Notes: generated from the letters alone by a model not told the origin. Positions 25,981-33,950 are shown, counted from the first letter of the stretch. The stretch: DNA of 64,000 nucleotides from Vicinibacter sp964439105 (GCA_964439105.1 CAYTNG010000007.1:62001-126000), one strand, 5' to 3'. Made by a program: numbers and translations.

Positions 25981-26841
25981 TATGATGTTGTGTTTAGTTT
26001 GAATTTGGAGGAATAAATGTACAAAAAATTAGATGCGCTGCTGATCAGGTACACAGGAACTGAGGCCATCAGGGAGATTTAAGCATGTGGGCGGGCCTTA
26101 TAAAGACGATTTAAAGCAGTTTGTCATCTATCAGATTAAAAAGAAACCTACACCTCTATTCCTGTTTACAGTTCCGAATCTATTCAGGATAGCTGCAAGC
26201 AATGTATGGTGCATAATCCGTATGATGCGATGAAAAAAGTCCATAGTTTTATGAAGAATAAGGCACAGTTTGAATTTCTTTAAGCAAGCCGGTGGAGTTG
26301 AACACTTTTAGCAATTTGGATTTTAGTGCTGATTGCATGTTTCCGTTCCAGGGATAATAATGGAAAGATTCTTAAACGAATTAAAGTATATGGGACATGT
26401 TGCAATTTTCAAATTGGATATTGCAGTTTATACCATAGCGAATGATTTCAGAAAATGGACCCTATGAATTGAAGTCGAATTGTAACTTGTTACAATAGGG
26501 TTTGCCATATGTTACAGTTGGATCAATAGAAGAAGAAGCAACTACTGCAGCTCAAGCTTTTCCCAATTTGCAGGATTCGAATGACATCATCTTTCGGATG
26601 ATAAATTTTTAAATTAAATTCTGCTAATTCCTAGAATTATTATACTTTTATCGAAACAAACAATACCAACCTTTGTCTTATTTGCCTGCAAAAGGAACTA
26701 ATTATTGATAGTTTATTTGATTTTTTTATTAAAATGTAAGGGGGTACCTGTATTCCAGATTGAAAATAAATTGTCAGCTTTATTTTTTTTCACAAACATT
26801 AAAAACCTAGATTACATAAATAATTGGGAGACAGATTTTCC
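25981..26841. pseudogene. Gene-poor AT-rich stretch with probable coding debris
   Basis: Two start-less open stretches look protein-like. About 26140-26283 on the plus strand ends in SCKQCMVHNPYDAMKKVHSF and some ten more residues. About 26495-26610 contains VGSIEEEATTAAQAFPN and ends in frame at TAA. Neither has an N-terminus and stop codons separate them, so they look like remnants of decayed genes. Identity unknown. This is the left edge of an AT-rich island. Confidence 0.35.
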
Positions 26842-27678
26842 TTAATTTTCATCTCTTTTTTGTTTGGCGATCTTGAAAGCCAATTCAATGTCAGAAGGCT
26901 CGATTTTAAATTTAAGCCCTAATGAATTTAGTATATTCGATACGGATTCAAAATTCATATTGATATCTCCAAGTTTGGGCATATTGCGTACACCTGATCC
27001 TTCTTCGAGTAATCTACTCAAACCTTCAATAAATTTGCTATTGTTATCAATTTTATCTACTGTTGCTAGACAAAACTTATTTTCCAAATTGCTTCCGATA
27101 AAACAATCAAAAAACATATCCTCGGGCTCGCCATAATCAAACGTTTCGAGCACTTCTATATTTAAATTTCCTTCTGAGTCAGTATGGACGGCTATTTCAT
27201 CAGTTCCAGAATCTGTAAACCCTATCCAATCTTCTGACCATAATATTTTCTTTTCAGGTGCAGAATCCATGGCTTCAAAATACTTGAGAGCTACTTCTTG
27301 GATTGGAGGATAGATCTCACTCAAGCTATCGTACAATTCTTTAGATGTCTTATTGATATAATAATCAATATATCTAATCACAGCAAAATCATTATCTACC
27401 CACTCATCAATTTTATTATTATCAATTAATAAAAACCTAGTGCTTCCAGAAGAATTATCGATATATTTTTCTATTTCATTTAATGTTATATCTTCATCAT
27501 TTAGGGATCTGACGAAGCAATCTTCATCTTCAGTTTCTTTCTCTGGATTTTTCTTAACCAAGGGAACCTCATCGCCAATAATAATGTAGAGCTCATAATT
27601 TAATTGATTATTATGGCAAAATGCAACAAGGTTGTCTTCATCGTCTAATATGTAATTGTATTCTCGTTTATAGCTCAT
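26842..27678 (-). CDS. Hypothetical acidic protein
   Basis: 278-aa acidic protein, probably cytoplasmic, without signal peptide, membrane segment or recognised domain. It is rich in Asp, Glu, Asn and Ile, with AT-rich codon use that sets it apart from flanking core genes. Directly upstream lies an IS3 orfA remnant on the same strand. Likely horizontally acquired; function unknown. Confidence 0.6.
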   Translation of the reverse strand: MSYKREYNYILDDEDNLVAFCHNNQLNYELYIIIGDEVPLVKKNPEKETEDEDCFVRSLNDEDITLNEIEKYIDNSSGSTRFLLIDNNKIDEWVDNDFAVIRYIDYYINKTSKELYDSLSEIYPPIQEVALKYFEAMDSAPEKKILWSEDWIGFTDSGTDEIAVHTDSEGNLNIEVLETFDYGEPEDMFFDCFIGSNLENKFCLATVDKIDNNSKFIEGLSRLLEEGSGVRNMPKLGDINMNFESVSNILNSLGLKFKIEPSDIELAFKIAKQKRDEN

Positions 27679-27701
27679 GATTTGCGTTTATTGTTACTGA
27701 T

Positions 27702-27860
27702 TTAACTCAATTGGTAAATAATAATTAGTAATTTGGAAATCATCACTGGATTAACATCAAAATGATGCCTGAGATCAGCCATTTTCTTTTTGTATTTGAT
27801 GGCCTTTAGGGCCACCTGAGCTTTAAAAGCCGAGGTAAATTTGCGTCTTGTTTTTTTCAT
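27702..27860 (-). pseudogene. IS3-family transposase OrfA, truncated remnant
   Basis: A 52-codon frame from the ATG at 27860 begins MKKTRRKFTSAFKAQVALKA and continues with a K/M-A-D-L stretch. This is the N-terminal helix-turn-helix of IS3-family OrfA (HTH_Tnp_1). The expected HPNQIxxWK-like segment is degenerate (VNPVMISKL), after which the frame runs out at a TAA. No OrfB with a DDE domain follows. Sequence just upstream (to about 27945) may include the old left IS end. Confidence 0.75.
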
Positions 27861-28149
27861 ATGGTTTAGTAAATTTAATGTTTTTTTAGCTAAACCTGTG
27901 GTCTCGATTTCGGGAGTATTCCAAACTGGTCTAGTTTAGATGGCAAAAATTGTCTTTATTCAGAGTTTAAGTCGCAGTTAATAACTAAATAAAAAAATTT
28001 TAGGGATGTTAACTTTGGTGTATTCTTGATAAATTAGATGATGGTTTATTACCATGCTTGAAGAATCATGCAAAAATTTGAGCTTTTGAAGGTTGTTATT
28101 TTTGTAGAGGCAAAATTTGTATCTTTATTTTCGATGATAAATAAATTCT

Positions 28150-28551
28150 ATGAAGGAACAGAAAACGTTTGTTATATACAAAGTCTCTAACAGTAAGACA
28201 AAGGAAACTAAAGAATTTAGTACACGAAAAATGGTATGGTCAAAAGCCAGAGATAAGGCTATAGAATGCGCAGTTCAATGGAAGAAGGAGTCACCCTTAT
28301 CCAAGAAGTATCAAGGTATTCGATTGGATATGATTTATGGAATGGAGGACGATAAAGATATAAGATTCGTGGTAACTCTTTTGACGGGTCACAGGATGCA
28401 TAGTACCAAAATTATTTCTGCTCTTTGGGAAGAGGGCTCAGCCTTGCAACGAATGGGAATACATTATAATGTAACCATAATGGAGTTTGGTCTATTTAAA
28501 GGCGCGGTCGTTAGTGAAAAACAGGTAACCTTATACTATTTTACTGCCTAA
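28150..28551 (+). CDS. Hypothetical protein
   Basis: 133-aa basic, soluble protein without recognised domain. It lies in AT-rich DNA between the IS3 remnant and the left end of the IS1595 transposon, outside the latter. Near-consensus promoter sequence (TATCTTTA) lies about 25 bp upstream. Probably accessory; function unknown. Confidence 0.55.
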   Translation: MKEQKTFVIYKVSNSKTKETKEFSTRKMVWSKARDKAIECAVQWKKESPLSKKYQGIRLDMIYGMEDDKDIRFVVTLLTGHRMHSTKIISALWEEGSALQRMGIHYNVTIMEFGLFKGAVVSEKQVTLYYFTA

Positions 28552-28767
28552 GGGAGTGGTTGATTTTAACTGTAATAGCCAGGACTTTATCTGCCAGTTT
28601 GATATAATTGTGCATGAATATTAAATATTCAAAACTGATTAAAGGCAAACTACTATTTACATAGATGTCAAAAGAAAATTGGGTTTACACGGATTATTTA
28701 GTCATTGACCTCATTTCTAAAAATCGAATCATTCTTTAATTAGAGAAATAAGTAATTTTCTTAGCCT
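28552..28767. other. Gene-free stretch before the transposon
   Basis: AT-rich, no gene or hairpin seen. It ends at the 8-bp target duplication. Confidence 0.5.
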
Positions 28768-28775
28768 TAAAAGGA
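28768..28775. repeat. Left target-site duplication of IS1595-family transposon
   Basis: TAAAAGGA, repeated exactly at 32609-32616 immediately outside the other inverted repeat. An 8-bp duplication is the size known for the IS1595 family. Confidence 0.9.
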
Positions 28776-28798
28776 GGTATATATACCCATTTACACGC
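28776..28798 (+). repeat. Left terminal inverted repeat
   Basis: Begins GGTATATATACCC and ends ATTTACACGC; matches the reverse complement of 32586-32608 at 21 of 23 positions. Confidence 0.9.
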
Positions 28799-28837
28799 AA
28801 ATTTAATTGATTGTACACCCCTATTTATAGGAAACTA

Positions 28838-28845
28838 TATTTTTG
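28838..28845 (+). promoter_or_regulatory. Bacteroidota -7 element for the first passenger gene
   Basis: TATTTTTG (TAnnTTTG), 22 bp upstream of the ATG at 28868. Confidence 0.4.
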
Positions 28846-28867
28846 TGTCAGTTAAAATATATTATAT

Positions 28868-29407
28868 ATGGGATATTTACAAGACTTTAAAAAATGGGGA
28901 GAACCAGCTTCAAAATTTATTTTTACTCAAGCTGAATCTGAATTAAAGCATTTAATTGAAGCGGGAAGGCTTATAACAGATAGGGCATATCGACTTTTGG
29001 TAACATGTAGCGTGATATTTTTAGGTATTCTTGGATATGGTATCAATAGATTTGATAATTGGAACAAAAACGATAATCTATCTGAACTTGATTATGCTGC
29101 TCTGATAACATCATTAATTCTCTTTGTTTGCTTGATTTTAATATTACAGGTAATATTCCCAGCCGCAGTACAACCGATAGGAAGAAACCCGGATGATTTT
29201 TTCTCCCAAGATCAAAATATAATAAAAGATAGTAGATCCCCTGATGATATTGCAGGATGCCTATTATTTATAGAAATAAGATCGTATCAAAATAGAATTA
29301 GTTTCAATACCAAAAACAATAGAAATCGGTCTGGAAAGCTACAATGGATATTATGGTTATTGGCTTTGATTTTACCCATTTCCCTTATCATTATCTTTTT
29401 TCTGTAA
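28868..29407 (+). CDS. Passenger membrane protein of unknown function
   Basis: 179 aa. An amphipathic N-terminal helical part (about 15-38) is followed by two transmembrane helices (about 42-60 and 77-98), then AAVQPIGRNPDDFF, a polar region, and a third C-terminal transmembrane helix (about 157-178) ending at the stop. The layout (helical cytosolic part plus a membrane hairpin) loosely recalls membrane effectors of phage-defence systems, but I see no diagnostic motif. It is the leftmost cargo gene of the transposon and has its own -7 element. Confidence 0.6.
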   Translation: MGYLQDFKKWGEPASKFIFTQAESELKHLIEAGRLITDRAYRLLVTCSVIFLGILGYGINRFDNWNKNDNLSELDYAALITSLILFVCLILILQVIFPAAVQPIGRNPDDFFSQDQNIIKDSRSPDDIAGCLLFIEIRSYQNRISFNTKNNRNRSGKLQWILWLLALILPISLIIIFFL

Positions 29408-29494
29408 GGGGTCATTACCCTCCCGAAGTGGCTCTCGTTCAGGCATTACAAAATCATCGTCATCCCCCGGATTAATATTTGTAATGAATTGCAT
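29372..29494 (-). CDS. Possible small acidic protein
   Basis: 40-codon frame from the ATG at 29494, with NINPGDDDDFVMPEREPLRE, overlapping the end of the convergent membrane-protein gene by 36 bp. It follows the transposase and a second small ORF on the same strand. The composition looks coding, but overlap and size leave doubt. Confidence 0.3.
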   Translation of the reverse strand: MQFITNINPGDDDDFVMPEREPLREGNDPLQKKDNDKGNG

Positions 29495-29527
29495 AAGATT
29501 TAAGTTTTGCTTTATAAAGGTTAATCT

Positions 29528-29677
29528 TCAAGCCCTATCGATATAAGATTTTTTATCCTTATTTTTAGCATCCTTCACCACAACTTTAATCACATCCATA
29601 AAACTACCTTTTACTTTTAGCTTCTCATCGTACTTGCCACGAGGCTTAGGAGTCTTTTTATCTTCTGATTTTGACAT
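29528..29677 (-). CDS. Small basic protein downstream of the transposase
   Basis: 49-aa ORF from the ATG at 29677. It is Lys-rich (SKSEDKKTPKPRGKYDEKL), then has a short hydrophobic stretch MDVIKVVVKDAKNKDKK. It lies 37 bp after the transposase stop on the same strand. Small KYDxKL-type proteins of this sort occur in other Bacteroidota accessory regions as far as I recall. Possibly an accessory factor of the element; function unknown. Confidence 0.5.
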   Translation of the reverse strand: MSKSEDKKTPKPRGKYDEKLKVKGSFMDVIKVVVKDAKNKDKKSYIDRA

Positions 29678-29714
29678 AATATATCACTTTTCAATTTGAT
29701 CAAAGATAAAGATA

Positions 29715-30680
29715 TTATTCAATATCATTTTCGATTAAATCCCGATAAGTAATTTTCGGTACACCGCAATTTTCAATGACTCTCATAAATCTGGGAATGT
29801 TCGATTCGTTTCGGTGATTATATCTAACGGCAAATTCATTGCAATATCTGTGAAGATGCTTTGGACTCATATAATGGTAGATACCAATGTAGCCACGTTT
29901 CAATTGACTCCAGAAGTTTTCAATGTTCTGAGTATGGAATTCATTGTCGCCTTCATAAGTTACATAACCACCATCTTCGTGTTTTACAACTACGTGATTG
30001 TAGGTAGCTCCGATTCCATGATATGACTTGTATGAGTCTGTAACTATTGTAGCACCATCTACGAAATTATTATCAATAATTTGATGTAAAGTTTTCGCAT
30101 CTGTATTTTGTGCTACGAAAGTCATAACTTTTCCACCACGCTCAACAAGACCAATGACTGGAGTTTTGTCCTTTGCGCTACGTCCTTGTGAATTTGGAAT
30201 CTTCTTATTCTTGTGTCGATTTTTATTTTTACCGCCTATATAAACTTCATCAGACTCTATGATGCCATCCAGTAAATCCGGTGCTGCATCAGCTAATAGA
30301 TTTCTAATTTTGTGAGCAATTTGCCATGCAGTTTTTTGGGAAACTCCGATTCTTGTTCCAAGCTCAACGCTGCTAATTCCTTTCTTACAAGTGGTTATTT
30401 CATATATTGCCTGAAACCATTTACGGAGTTCAACTTTACTTCCTTCAAATATACTTCCGGTTCTTACAGTGAATGGAAGATCACATGAACGGTTAGTACA
30501 TCTGTATGAAGGGATTTCGGTAAACTTCCCTCTTGGTTTGACCCTATAATACTTTTCAGAGCTACAATGAGGGCAAGCGGGTTTACCAGCCCACCTTTGT
30601 TCTTCCAGAAATTGATAAAAAACTAACTCAGACTTGAAGTAGTCATTGAATTCTGAAAGCGTTTTGAAGTTGAAATTCAT
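29715..30680 (-). CDS. IS1595-family transposase (ISXO2-like)
   Basis: 321 aa from the ATG at 30680 (MNFNFKTLSEFNDYF); the frame is open to an upstream ATG at 30746. It has an N-terminal zinc-ribbon (CPHC, then CTNRSC), a helix-turn-helix (SSVELGTRIGVSQKTAWQI) and a DDE-type catalytic domain with GIIESDEVYIGGK (first Asp), ATIVTDSYKSYHG (second Asp) and HTQNIENFWSQLKR (third acidic/Asn position followed by Lys/Arg). Length and motifs are normal and no frameshift is present, so it may be active. It mobilises the 28776-32608 element. Confidence 0.95.
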   Translation of the reverse strand: MNFNFKTLSEFNDYFKSELVFYQFLEEQRWAGKPACPHCSSEKYYRVKPRGKFTEIPSYRCTNRSCDLPFTVRTGSIFEGSKVELRKWFQAIYEITTCKKGISSVELGTRIGVSQKTAWQIAHKIRNLLADAAPDLLDGIIESDEVYIGGKNKNRHKNKKIPNSQGRSAKDKTPVIGLVERGGKVMTFVAQNTDAKTLHQIIDNNFVDGATIVTDSYKSYHGIGATYNHVVVKHEDGGYVTYEGDNEFHTQNIENFWSQLKRGYIGIYHYMSPKHLHRYCNEFAVRYNHRNESNIPRFMRVIENCGVPKITYRDLIENDIE

Positions 30681-30894
30681 ACTGTGGTTGTTATTACCAT
30701 ACGAATACACTACAATATGCGTGTAATTTCTACTAATATTTGACATATTTTTAAATGATACTCATATATAATAGATACTCAATGAATTATATTCAGCGAA
30801 TCAATTTTAGGTACTAATTTTAATAAAATAAACATAATTCGGATAATTCCAAGTCTGCTTACTAAGTAACTAATAATCAAGTGAATATGTGCTA

Positions 30895-30975
30895 AATAAA
30901 AAAGCCCAGTAAATTACTGGGCTTTTATCTTATACTTGGTTACGTTACTTGCGCAAGAGGCTTTACCAAGTCTCA
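30895..30975 (-). ncRNA. Probable small RNA divergent from the HEPN gene (candidate antitoxin RNA)
   Basis: The minus strand has a full Bacteroidota promoter (TTTG at 31012-31009, 20-nt spacer, TAAATTTG at 30988-30981), which predicts a start near 30975. The transcript would contain ACTTGGT (30971-30965) pairing with ACCAAGT (30940-30934) around an inner CTTGCGCAAG palindrome (30957-30948). It ends in a 13-bp hairpin (30926-30900) plus a T-run, an intrinsic terminator. About 80 nt, no start codon or ORF of note. It lies between the divergent HEPN gene (ATG at 31018) and the transposase. Structured RNAs beside Abi_2 genes are known (Rfam abiF RNA); membership is untested. Confidence 0.65.
30900..30926 (-). 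terminator. Intrinsic terminator of the small RNA
   Basis: AAAAGCCCAGTAA and TTACTGGGCTTTT form a 13-bp perfect stem. On the minus strand it is followed by TTATTTAGC, giving the better U-tract in that direction. Confidence 0.75.
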
Positions 30976-30980
30976 CAATG

Positions 30981-31012
30981 CAAATTTATCACTTATTGAC
31001 TAATTTTCCAAA
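30981..31012 (-). promoter_or_regulatory. Full Bacteroidota promoter driving the small RNA
   Basis: -33 TTTG (31012-31009) and -7 TAAATTTG (30988-30981) with 20 bp between, close to the published consensus. The opposite strand, for the HEPN gene, offers only a one-mismatch TAATTTTC, so the RNA promoter appears stronger than the toxin promoter. Confidence 0.65.
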
Positions 31013-31017
31013 AAAAT

Positions 31018-31695
31018 ATGAGAAAAACTGAGTTGATATATTATTTCTCACATCCACGTATAAATAGATATTCTATTGCTACAAGTTCTACAAATAAAAG
31101 AACTTTAAAACTATATAAAGCAAATTTAAAAATTTCGCAAGCATTTCACCCATTGTTAGGAGTAACGGAAGTTGTATTACGAAATCGACTCAATGAAATA
31201 TTATCAAATCATTTTAGTGACTTCAATTGGATTATAAATCAAAAAACCGGATTCATGAATGATCCATCGCTGTCACCAAAATATTCACTAAAAAATCAGG
31301 TGTTGAAAGTTGAAAACCATCTTTCAAGATCTGGGATCTCAATTACAAATGGCAAAGTTATCTCGGATTTAACTTTTGGATTCTGGACTGAATTTTTTGA
31401 AGCTCATATTTTTAGGTTGATAAGTGGGACGCCGACTCAGATATTTAAACATCTACCAATACCTCATGATAGAAAAAACATTGCAATGGAGCTTAATAAT
31501 ATAAGAAAATTTAGAAATAGAATAAATCACAATGAGCCAATTTGTTTTAATGGTCATTCGATAGACTTCACCAGTACTTTAAATGTACACGATTCAATAA
31601 TAAATGTATTATCATGGATTGATCCAAAATTATTAAGATTGACAAAGGAATTGGACAAAGTCCAACTATTAATAACAAATGCAAAACGGATTTAA
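31018..31695 (+). CDS. Abi_2-type (AbiD/AbiF-like) abortive infection protein, HEPN RNase
   Basis: 225-aa soluble protein of the Abi_2 superfamily. N-terminal hallmark TLKLYKANLKISQAFHPLLG and VVLRNRLNEIL; C-terminal HEPN motif RNRINH (Arg166-x4-His171) in the setting IRKFRNRINHNEP, the expected RNase active site. Family members block phage growth or act as toxins by cutting RNA. A divergent small RNA gene begins about 40 bp upstream of the start, and the gene is cargo of an IS1595-type transposon. A toxin-antitoxin or phage-defence role is likely; the RNA target is unknown. Confidence 0.85.
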   Translation: MRKTELIYYFSHPRINRYSIATSSTNKRTLKLYKANLKISQAFHPLLGVTEVVLRNRLNEILSNHFSDFNWIINQKTGFMNDPSLSPKYSLKNQVLKVENHLSRSGISITNGKVISDLTFGFWTEFFEAHIFRLISGTPTQIFKHLPIPHDRKNIAMELNNIRKFRNRINHNEPICFNGHSIDFTSTLNVHDSIINVLSWIDPKLLRLTKELDKVQLLITNAKRI

Positions 31696-31772
31696 ATTTT
31701 TAATATTCAGCTTTAAAATGAATTATTATTTAATCCCTAACCAAAATTTATAAATATTAAAATGTTTACCTT

Positions 31773-32543
31773 TTGATTCAAATATTAAAGGACTTTCAAG
31801 AATATGTTACTTGGATACTTGGCGTATTGGGTGTGATTATGCTGTACTTTTGGAAAAAATTTTTCCCTAAGAGGAAACTTTTAAATTGTTACGTTTCAAA
31901 AAATATTGATCTAAATCAAATTCAAAAAGATGGATTGGTATTAGATGTTTCTTCTGATGGTGATCAGCTTCTTAATCCTAAAATTGTCAGCTTTAAATTT
32001 ACAAATTTAGGCCAAGTTATGATAGATGCATTAGATTGGGAATCCCCCATGAAATTTGTTTTTGATGAGAGTTGTCCAATTCTAAATTGTTATGTATCAG
32101 AAAAAAGTAATGAAAATATTATTTGTAATATTAATGCGAACGGCAAAGAAATTGTAGTGTCTTTTGGAACACTTCATTCAAAAGATTCTGTTACGGTTGA
32201 TGTTCTTATTGATTCTAAAATTTTAGTATATAAAGAGTATTATAGAATTAAAGGGATAAATGAAATTGAACATCGAGAAACCATTATTTATACAAAAGAT
32301 GTATTTAAAGCTATTTTTAAAGGATTTGGTAATCTTTTAATGGGTATAGTTGGGATTGGATTAATCGTTTTGATAATTTATCTTATTGGTAAGGCTTTCT
32401 CACTTATTGGTAGTTTTATTCCAGAGAATATTAAAACTTGGATAGGTGCTATTTTTGGTTTGCTTTTCCTGTTAGCAATAATTGTGGGAATTATCAACGG
32501 TGTCTATCAATACATTATTGAAAACGCTAAACGTAAGATTTGA
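31773..32543 (+). CDS. Passenger membrane protein of unknown function
   Basis: 256 aa starting at a TTG (31773); the next in-frame ATG is 22 codons further on. One N-terminal transmembrane helix (about 10-27), a beta-rich soluble domain (about 35-175), and two C-terminal transmembrane helices (about 190-215 and 226-248). It is 77 bp downstream of the HEPN gene on the same strand, so the two may be cotranscribed. No family recognised. Confidence 0.6.
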   Translation: MIQILKDFQEYVTWILGVLGVIMLYFWKKFFPKRKLLNCYVSKNIDLNQIQKDGLVLDVSSDGDQLLNPKIVSFKFTNLGQVMIDALDWESPMKFVFDESCPILNCYVSEKSNENIICNINANGKEIVVSFGTLHSKDSVTVDVLIDSKILVYKEYYRIKGINEIEHRETIIYTKDVFKAIFKGFGNLLMGIVGIGLIVLIIYLIGKAFSLIGSFIPENIKTWIGAIFGLLFLLAIIVGIINGVYQYIIENAKRKI

Positions 32544-32585
32544 AAGAATAAAATACTCTGCATAACTTCAATAAAGGCTCACCCC

Positions 32586-32608
32586 GCGTGTAAATGGGTA
32601 TAGTTACC
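32586..32608 (-). repeat. Right terminal inverted repeat
   Basis: On the minus strand it begins GGTAACTATACCC and ends ATTTACACGC; pairs with 28776-28798. Confidence 0.9.
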
Positions 32609-32616
32609 TAAAAGGA
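32609..32616. repeat. Right target-site duplication
   Basis: TAAAAGGA, identical to 28768-28775. Confidence 0.9.
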
Positions 32617-32723
32617 AATTGGAATAAAAAAACCAAAGTTTGCAGAAGCGCAAATTGCAATTCACATTGCAGGAGACAATTAGTACTGAATTCTTGAGAA
32701 AAATGTAGAGGCTCAATGGATAG

Positions 32724-32741
32724 TTGAACCGATCGGTTCAA
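32724..32741. repeat. 18-bp perfect palindrome
   Basis: TTGAACCGATCGGTTCAA, between the transposon and the tRNA terminator. Possibly an operator; no target gene is apparent. Confidence 0.5.
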
Positions 32742-32749
32742 AAACAAAA

Positions 32750-32780
32750 AAGTCCTGTAAATAAATAATTTACAAGACTT
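32750..32780 (-). terminator. Terminator of tRNA-Glu
   Basis: AAGTCCTGTAAAT (32750-32762) pairs with ATTTACAAGACTT (32768-32780) with one mismatch. The A-rich sequence to its left gives a T-tract on the minus strand. Confidence 0.7.
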
Positions 32781-32792
32781 TAGTTTTTTAAG

Positions 32793-32864
<72 letters not shown>

Positions 32865-32878
32865 AAAAAATGGGAACG

Positions 32879-32886
32879 CAAATATA
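32879..32886 (-). promoter_or_regulatory. Bacteroidota -7 element for tRNA-Glu
   Basis: The minus strand reads TATATTTG, ending 14 bp before the tRNA 5' end. Confidence 0.55.
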
Positions 32887-32954
32887 AAGCGGTTTCCGAT
32901 TCAGCTGCACTTTTTTGCACAATTTCTATTTAATTTGCAGTTCAGTCTCATTTC

Positions 32955-33950
32955 ATGAAAAGAATAGCAATAAATGGTTTTGGAAGGATTGGGCGTCTGA
33001 CTTTCAGAGCTTTACAAGGTTTTGACGAGCTCGAAGTCGTAGCTTTAAACGATTTGACGGACATTCCTACCCTGGCCCATCTGCTCAAATACGACACCGC
33101 ACACCGGAAATTTGCAGCAGAAGTCAGCCCCGCTTCCAATGGGCTGTTGGTCGGAGGCAAGCTCGTGCAGGCCTTCATGCAGAAAGATCCGCTGAATTTG
33201 CCCTGGGGAGATTTGGGCATTGACATCGTTTTGGATTGCACGGGAGTGAACCTCAGCCGTCCTTCACTTGAGTCCCATTTGAAGGCGGGTGCAAAAAAAG
33301 TCATCCTTTCGGCTCCTCCGAAGGACAGCGACATTCCCACCTATGTGCTGGGAGTGAATGATGAGGGAATTAATGCCGCTGAACCGATCATCTCCAATGC
33401 CTCCTGTACGACCAACTGTCTTGCCGTACTGATCAAAATTCTCGACGAGGCATTTGCTTTTCAATTTGCCAGCATGAATACCATTCATGCCTTTACACAG
33501 GACCAGCGACTCCAGGATGCCCCTCACAAAGACCTGCGAAGGGCGCGTGCCGCCTCGGTCAACATCATACCCACCTCTACGGGTGCCGGAAAGGCAGTAG
33601 AGGATGTCTATGCGCCTATACGGGGCAAATTGTTGGCCTCGTCGTACCGGGTTCCGGTCATCACGGGTTCCCTCATTGAAATGATTTGCCAGTTCGAAAA
33701 ACCTGCGGATCGCGAATCCGTAAATGCGGCGGTCCGGGAAGCGGCCCAGTCCAGCCACAAAGGACTTGTCGAGTACAGCACGGCTCCTCTGGTTTCTTCG
33801 GATATCATTGGGAATCCGCATAGCGCGATTTTCGATTCGGAATTGACCAGCTCCAAAGAAGCTTTCACAAAGGTGGTAGCCTGGTATGACAATGAAGCCG
33901 GGTATTCGGCACGGCTGGCAGACCTCTGCTCCAAATTTTCAAAAATCTAA
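32955..33950 (+). CDS. gap: Glyceraldehyde-3-phosphate dehydrogenase
   Basis: Glycolytic enzyme of 331 aa oxidising glyceraldehyde 3-phosphate to 1,3-bisphosphoglycerate. NAD-binding start IAINGFGRIGRL with NAD-type Asp in ALNDLTD, catalytic Cys in SNASCTTNCL, His in NTIHAFTQDQR, and the C-terminal WYDNEAGYS. The stop directly abuts the ATG of pgk, so the two consecutive glycolytic steps are made from one message. Confidence 0.97.
   Translation: MKRIAINGFGRIGRLTFRALQGFDELEVVALNDLTDIPTLAHLLKYDTAHRKFAAEVSPASNGLLVGGKLVQAFMQKDPLNLPWGDLGIDIVLDCTGVNLSRPSLESHLKAGAKKVILSAPPKDSDIPTYVLGVNDEGINAAEPIISNASCTTNCLAVLIKILDEAFAFQFASMNTIHAFTQDQRLQDAPHKDLRRARAASVNIIPTSTGAGKAVEDVYAPIRGKLLASSYRVPVITGSLIEMICQFEKPADRESVNAAVREAAQSSHKGLVEYSTAPLVSSDIIGNPHSAIFDSELTSSKEAFTKVVAWYDNEAGYSARLADLCSKFSKI

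Larger units (their letters stand above)
28776..32608. mobile_element. IS1595-family transposon with passenger genes
   Basis: 3833-bp element bounded by 23-bp terminal inverted repeats (28776-28798 and 32586-32608). They differ only at positions 5 and 6 and share TATACCCATTTACACGC. An exact 8-bp target duplication TAAAAGGA flanks it. Contents: membrane protein (28868-29407), two small ORFs, IS1595-type transposase (29715-30680), a probable small RNA, an Abi_2/HEPN protein (31018-31695) and a second membrane protein (31773-32543). Transposase motifs look intact. IS1595 relatives carrying passenger genes are known; this cargo set I do not recognise. The intact duplication suggests a fairly recent insertion. 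Confidence 0.92.
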
